This document shows, in pieces, positions 6,588-9,581 of a DNA stretch of 9,581 nucleotides. The DNA comes from Undibacterium sp. GTDB lineage: Bacteria > Pseudomonadota > Gammaproteobacteria > Burkholderiales > Burkholderiaceae_D. Below the pieces are notes generated by a model, which made no database searches, was not told where the DNA came from, and saw only the letters and a list, made by a program, of their open reading frames with translations. The position numbers and the translations under genes were made by a program. Each line of letters starts with the position of its first letter. The first letter of the stretch is position 1. The stretch lies in the NCBI GenBank assembly GCA_019752975.1, contig JAIELM010000370.1, positions 1 to 9,581 of the forward strand, given 5' to 3'.

Positions 6588-7808
6588 TTATAAAGCCTGT
6601 CCTGCAGCCACTCCTGAAGCCCAAGCCCATTGGAAGTTGTAGCCACCAAGCCAGCCTGTAACATCCACGGCTTCGCCAATAAAATAAAGTCCCTGCACTT
6701 TCTTAGACATCATAGTTTGTTGCGAAAGTTCGCGCGTGTCCACGCCGCCACGGGTAACCTCAGCCTTACGATAACCCTCCGAGCCATTGGGAATAAGCTC
6801 CCAGCGATTCAGTTTTTCACCTAGAAGACGCAGGCGTTTATCTTGCATGTCGGCGATTTTAAGATTGCCGTCAAAACCATGTGCAATCAATAAACCCTCC
6901 ACCAAACGTGCCGGTAAAAAGGTGGACAAATAGTTGCCGAGGTTTTTTTTACTACTCGTCTTAGCGTCTATCAATTCTTGGGCGACATCGATTTCAGGCA
7001 GTAAATTAATCCTTAGACTCTGCCCCGCTTGCCAGAAACTGGAGATTTGCAACACTGCTGGCCCAGACAAGCCACGATGGGTGAAGAGCAGGTCCTCACG
7101 AAACACCATCCTGTCTTTTTTCAAACCCGTCTCTATATCCACCTCCAGAGAAATTCCCGACAAAGGCGCAAATGGCTCCCAACTATTTGCATCGAAAGTT
7201 AAGGGCACCAGAGCGGGACGTGGCGCAAGGATTTTCAAACCAAACTGCTCAGCAATTTTATAAGAAAAATCGCTCGCGCCTATCTTAGGAATGGACAGGC
7301 CGCCAGTCGCAATCACCACACTATCAGCCGTCCACACTCTCATGGAAGTCTGTATGACAAATCCGTGTTCTGATTGACTCAGTTCATGCACTTGGCACGG
7401 CATGCGCCACTGCACTTTTCCTAGCTCACATTCACTTTTGAGCATGCGAATGATGTCTTCTGCACTGTCATCACAAAACAGTTGTCCCTTGTGTTTTTCG
7501 TGAAAAGCGATCTTATATTTTTTCACTAAACTCAAAAAATCCTGCGGCGTATAACGCGATAAAGCACTTTTACAAAAGTGTGGATTCTCAGATAAAAAAT
7601 TATTCGGGGTAGCCGTCAGGTTCGTAAAGTTACAACGGCCACCGCCAGAGATGCGGATTTTTTCCGCCAACTTGCTGGCGTGATCGATAATTAACACCCG
7701 TTTGCCGCGCTGTCCAGCCACTGCCGCACACATCATACCGGCGGCACCGGCCCCGATGACGAGCACATCAACATGCTGATTTTTTTGATCCTCGCTGATT
7801 GATCTCAT
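6588..7808 (-). CDS. HI0933/YhiN-family flavoprotein (NAD(P)/FAD-dependent oxidoreductase)
   Basis: A 406-aa soluble protein, normal family length. The N-terminal Rossmann motif VDVLVIGAGAAGMMCA (G19, G21, G24) binds the FAD ADP part. It is followed by the family signature KIRISGGGRCNFTN (50-63). The central part has VVIATGGLSIPKIGASDF and FTHRGLSGPAVLQISS. The C-terminus GLYFIGEAVDVTGWLGGYNFQWAWASG closes the FAD site. The reaction of most members is unknown; BaiN relatives have been linked to bile-acid reduction, which should not be transferred here. It starts 10 bases after the ybiB stop, so the two genes are probably co-transcribed. Only a weak AAGA-like ribosome site lies before the ATG. 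Confidence 0.92.
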   Translation of the reverse strand: MRSISEDQKNQHVDVLVIGAGAAGMMCAAVAGQRGKRVLIIDHASKLAEKIRISGGGRCNFTNLTATPNNFLSENPHFCKSALSRYTPQDFLSLVKKYKIAFHEKHKGQLFCDDSAEDIIRMLKSECELGKVQWRMPCQVHELSQSEHGFVIQTSMRVWTADSVVIATGGLSIPKIGASDFSYKIAEQFGLKILAPRPALVPLTFDANSWEPFAPLSGISLEVDIETGLKKDRMVFREDLLFTHRGLSGPAVLQISSFWQAGQSLRINLLPEIDVAQELIDAKTSSKKNLGNYLSTFLPARLVEGLLIAHGFDGNLKIADMQDKRLRLLGEKLNRWELIPNGSEGYRKAEVTRGGVDTRELSQQTMMSKKVQGLYFIGEAVDVTGWLGGYNFQWAWASGVAAGQAL

Positions 7809-7818
7809 TTATTTTTTC

Positions 7819-8787
7819 TTAGGCCTTTTTGATTTTTTGCGCCACTGCCATACACAGTCGCACCTGCTCCGCTACATTGTTTGGCACGGCTAGTTTGCCG
7901 CCCAAGACATCTTGTATCCACCGCGCCGTGGTAATCGCATCCTTACTCTCTGGAATAGATTCTGGCTCACCGACTAATTGTGTTTGTGCTTGCAAAACAA
8001 TCTCACATTGCTGATCGAGATAACAGCTAATTTGCCGCGCTCTACCAGTACTAGCCACCGCTTCCCCCTCAGTTGCGCGCATTAACAATACTGCGCCGCT
8101 TGATTCATCTAGGGTCGTAAAATAGTCATGCAACATGCTTTGATATTCAGGGTGAGTAAAGGAGGTAAGACGCAAAGCGGGCTGTTCAAAGGGCTGCAAT
8201 AACTTGACTAAAGTATGGGTAGAATTGCGCACCCCAAGAATACGTCGCATGGCTAAAATACCTGCCATCTGAGGTGACAAGACCTCGATAGGCATGAACA
8301 CCGGCAGTCTTTGCTCCATCAATTGCGATGCTTGTTTCAAACTATTCGCAAAATCTATTTGGAGTGCTTGAAAAATCTCAGCGCTAGTCACTCGCCCGGC
8401 ATCGTGCATAACCCCGTGCACCAGAACCGGCACACCCTCTCGCGCCAAAAGCAAGGCAAGTAAAGGAACCAGATTGGCGTTCTTACGCGCCCCGTTGTAA
8501 CTCGGTATCAACACAGGAGCAAAAAGACTGGCCGACGGCGCTTGCAGCGGCAATACCGCTTGTTTACAGGCATCCAGAAAACCAGCTATTTCATTCACCG
8601 ATTCACCCTTAATTCGCATGGCTAGTAAAATGCCGCCCATTTCCAAATCAGAGACTTGTCGCTCAAGCATAGCGGTATACAGACGTGCCGCATCTTCACG
8701 TGACAGACTACGTGCACCGGCTTTGCCGCGCCCAATTTCCTTGATAAATGGGGCCGCTGAAAATTTTATATTATGTATCTGACCCAT
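7819..8787 (-). CDS. ybiB: YbiB, TrpD2-family DNA-binding protein
   Basis: A 322-aa protein with the fold of anthranilate phosphoribosyltransferase (glycosyltransferase family 3). Members of the TrpD2 group bind nucleic acid without known transferase activity. The N-terminal helical domain covers about 1-78 (ARSLSREDAARLYTAMLE, MGGILLAMRIKGES). The alpha/beta part has IPSYNGARKNANLVPLLALL (94-113), where true TrpD enzymes have the Gly-rich GTGGD loop, then VPVLVHGVMHDAGRVTSAE and GVRNSTHTLVKLLQP. Absence of GTGGD supports YbiB over TrpD. The start is taken as ATG 8787 (MGQIHNIKF); an in-frame GTG at 8835 would put the CACAGT inverted repeat inside the gene. In E. coli ybiB is LexA-controlled, but no properly spaced LexA box is seen here. 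It is divergent from the response regulator. Confidence 0.88.
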   Translation of the reverse strand: MGQIHNIKFSAAPFIKEIGRGKAGARSLSREDAARLYTAMLERQVSDLEMGGILLAMRIKGESVNEIAGFLDACKQAVLPLQAPSASLFAPVLIPSYNGARKNANLVPLLALLLAREGVPVLVHGVMHDAGRVTSAEIFQALQIDFANSLKQASQLMEQRLPVFMPIEVLSPQMAGILAMRRILGVRNSTHTLVKLLQPFEQPALRLTSFTHPEYQSMLHDYFTTLDESSGAVLLMRATEGEAVASTGRARQISCYLDQQCEIVLQAQTQLVGEPESIPESKDAITTARWIQDVLGGKLAVPNNVAEQVRLCMAVAQKIKKA

Positions 8788-8813
8788 ATTGATCGCTTGC
8801 TGTTTTTTGTTAC

Positions 8814-8829
8814 CACAGTTTACACTGTG
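8814..8829. promoter_or_regulatory. Inverted repeat CACAGT-N4-ACTGTG upstream of ybiB
   Basis: Two perfect 6-bp arms separated by four bases lie 27 bases before the ybiB ATG, in the intergenic region shared with the divergent response regulator. The size and symmetry suit a dimeric repressor site. The regulator is unknown. No convincing ybiB promoter was found near it. Confidence 0.4.
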
Positions 8830-8853
8830 CAACACCGACTTACATGAGAATTA

Positions 8854-8883
8854 TTTACATTGGCCAATAAGTTTGGTTATACT
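8854..8883 (+). promoter_or_regulatory. Promoter of the response regulator gene
   Basis: -35 TTTACA (8854-8859, five of six), 18 bases, -10 TATACT (8878-8883, five of six). The start would be near 8890, 33 bases before the ATG at 8923. This argues against the upstream in-frame TTG at 8860, which lies inside the promoter. A 14-codon frame (8895-8939) starts with ATG in the leader and overlaps the regulator start; its importance is unknown. Confidence 0.65.
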
Positions 8884-8891
8884 AGGCCAAT
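8859..8891. promoter_or_regulatory. Palindrome ATTGGCCAAT and a second GGCCAAT copy within the promoter
   Basis: A perfect 10-bp palindrome (8859-8868) lies in the spacer between the -35 and -10 boxes. TAGGCCAAT (8883-8891) repeats TTGGCCAAT (8860-8868) 23 bp further on, across the likely start point. Binding at these places would block RNA polymerase, so a repressor or autoregulation site is plausible but inferred. Confidence 0.35.
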
Positions 8892-8922
8892 CCCATGCGT
8901 AACCTTACACACGACGTCCACT

Positions 8923-9396
8923 ATGACCCCAGATGCTAGCGCTAGCTCGGATTATGACCATCTTCACCTGTTATTGGTGGACGATGACGGTCTATTACTC
9001 GATATAATGCAGGATGCTTTACATGGCCTCGGGGTAGGTTCAATACAACTGGCCAATACTGGTTTAGAAGGTTTGCATGTATACAAGCATTCTAATCCCC
9101 CCATCAACGCAATCATTTGCGACTTATGCATGCCTGAACTCGGAGGCATGGAATTCTTGGGGCACCTAGCACGTGCAGGTTGCAAAGCTGAAGTCGTTAT
9201 TATGTCGGGGCACAATCGCACCCCGCCCCCATACAGTAACTGGACGCTAGGTAATTACAACGGTCCCGTTCTCAATCTGGCTGAAAAAATGGCACGTATT
9301 CAAGGGATCACTGTCAGAGCGAGCTTTGAAAAGCTTTTTTCTGTGTCCATTAGGCCCGTAGGGCCTACCTTTGTAGAAGCACATCAAGCTGTCTAG
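8923..9396 (+). CDS. Receiver-only response regulator with an altered C-terminal half
   Basis: A 157-aa single-domain protein of the CheY-like receiver fold. Acidic pocket D20/D21 (LLLVDDD), phospho-acceptor D67 (ICDLCMPELGG), the Thr/Ser position S95 (VVIMSG) and K137 (SFEKLF) are all present, so it could still be phosphorylated. Oddities: the usual Lys-Pro pair is Lys-Leu (L138, codon CTT); about 16 residues with TPPPYSNWTLGNYNGP seem inserted between S95G and the helix VLNLAEKMARIQGI; and after FSVS the protein ends in a Pro- and Gly-containing tail where a final helix is expected. No output domain, DNA-binding domain or HTH is present. No partner kinase gene lies in the window. ATG 8923 was chosen because it is downstream of the promoter; no clear Shine-Dalgarno precedes it. 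Confidence 0.8.
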   Translation: MTPDASASSDYDHLHLLLVDDDGLLLDIMQDALHGLGVGSIQLANTGLEGLHVYKHSNPPINAIICDLCMPELGGMEFLGHLARAGCKAEVVIMSGHNRTPPPYSNWTLGNYNGPVLNLAEKMARIQGITVRASFEKLFSVSIRPVGPTFVEAHQAV

Positions 9397-9581
9397 GGCC
9401 CCCTTGAAAACGCGAAGCGTATTAAAAACATGCCATTTTATCTCAGATACGTATGAATAAATTAATTTTTTGCAAATTTTAAAAGTTCAAAATCTAACTC
9501 TATTAATATTGAACGAAGAAAAAACATCTCAAAAATAGAATAATAAAAAGATGAGTGACCTAAATCACTAGTAAATTATTA
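9397..9581. other. AT-rich intergenic end of the window with no recognisable gene
   Basis: After the response regulator stop the base composition turns strongly AT-rich. Small inverted repeats are present: GTTCAA/TTGAAC (9485-9490 and 9509-9514), AGTGA/TCACT near 9554-9569, and ACGC-GAA-GCGT (9410-9420). None has both a strong stem and a T run, and I found no confident promoter. It may be the upstream region of a gene beyond the right edge. Confidence 0.5.

Noticed and set aside
8800..8818. LexA-like CTGT...ACAG upstream of ybiB
   Set aside because: The half-sites are 11 bases apart; the LexA site needs eight.
8788..8835. N-terminal extension of YbiB from GTG 8835
   Set aside because: Extra residues are not family-like and would cover the inverted repeat; MGQIHNIKF fits the family better.
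8935..8946. GCTAGCGCTAGC perfect palindrome
   Set aside because: Lies in the response regulator coding sequence as repeated Ala-Ser codons; probably chance.
8964..9221. Minus-strand frame opposite the response regulator
   Set aside because: The plus-strand frame has clear receiver motifs; the opposite frame has none.
9351..9367. Hairpin TAGGCCC-GTA-GGGCCTA
   Set aside because: Inside the end of the response regulator gene and with no T run after it, so not a typical terminator.
9410..9420. Small hairpin ACGC-GAA-GCGT as terminator of the response regulator
   Set aside because: Stem is only four pairs and the plus-strand side lacks a T run.

Overview
The window looks like a piece of core chromosome from a betaproteobacterium, most likely of the Oxalobacteraceae or a close Burkholderiales relative. 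The clues are the sequences of RpoD, DnaG and ribosomal protein S21, a YbiB-type protein, and a CAU-anticodon tRNA just after rpoD. The placement rests on recognising the protein families, not on a search. Nearly everything lies on the minus strand, so transcription runs from right to left.

Region 8788-6588: a two-gene unit, ybiB (TrpD2-family DNA-binding protein) followed 10 bases later by a HI0933/YhiN-type flavoprotein. Region 6377-506: a version of the macromolecular synthesis operon, in the order rpsU, yqeY, dnaG, rpoD. It brings together translation initiation (S21), a GatB/YqeY-like protein, the replication primase and the housekeeping sigma factor. A hairpin with a possible competing fold lies between rpsU and yqeY, where E. 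coli has a terminator between rpsU and dnaG. dnaG begins with GTG and has no visible Shine-Dalgarno. rpoD has its own near-consensus extended -10 promoter in the 355-base dnaG-rpoD gap. This layout would give much S21, little primase and independently controlled sigma factor. Region 345-129: a promoter, a tRNA with anticodon CAU (probably tRNA-Ile2) and a strong terminator.

Only two things read on the plus strand. One is a small receiver-only response regulator (8923-9396) divergent from ybiB, with a good promoter containing palindromic sites. The other is a doubtful open frame running in from the left edge and ending at 130. The last 185 bases (9397-9581) are very AT-rich and hold no recognisable gene.

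The most unusual points are the very long lysine/alanine/threonine-rich, histone-H1-like N-terminal tail of RpoD; the response regulator, which has an insertion after beta-4, lacks the proline after the conserved lysine and lacks a normal last helix; the candidate attenuator between rpsU and yqeY; and the three 10-base repeats just before dnaG. I see no phage, IS element, CRISPR array or clearly new multi-gene system.
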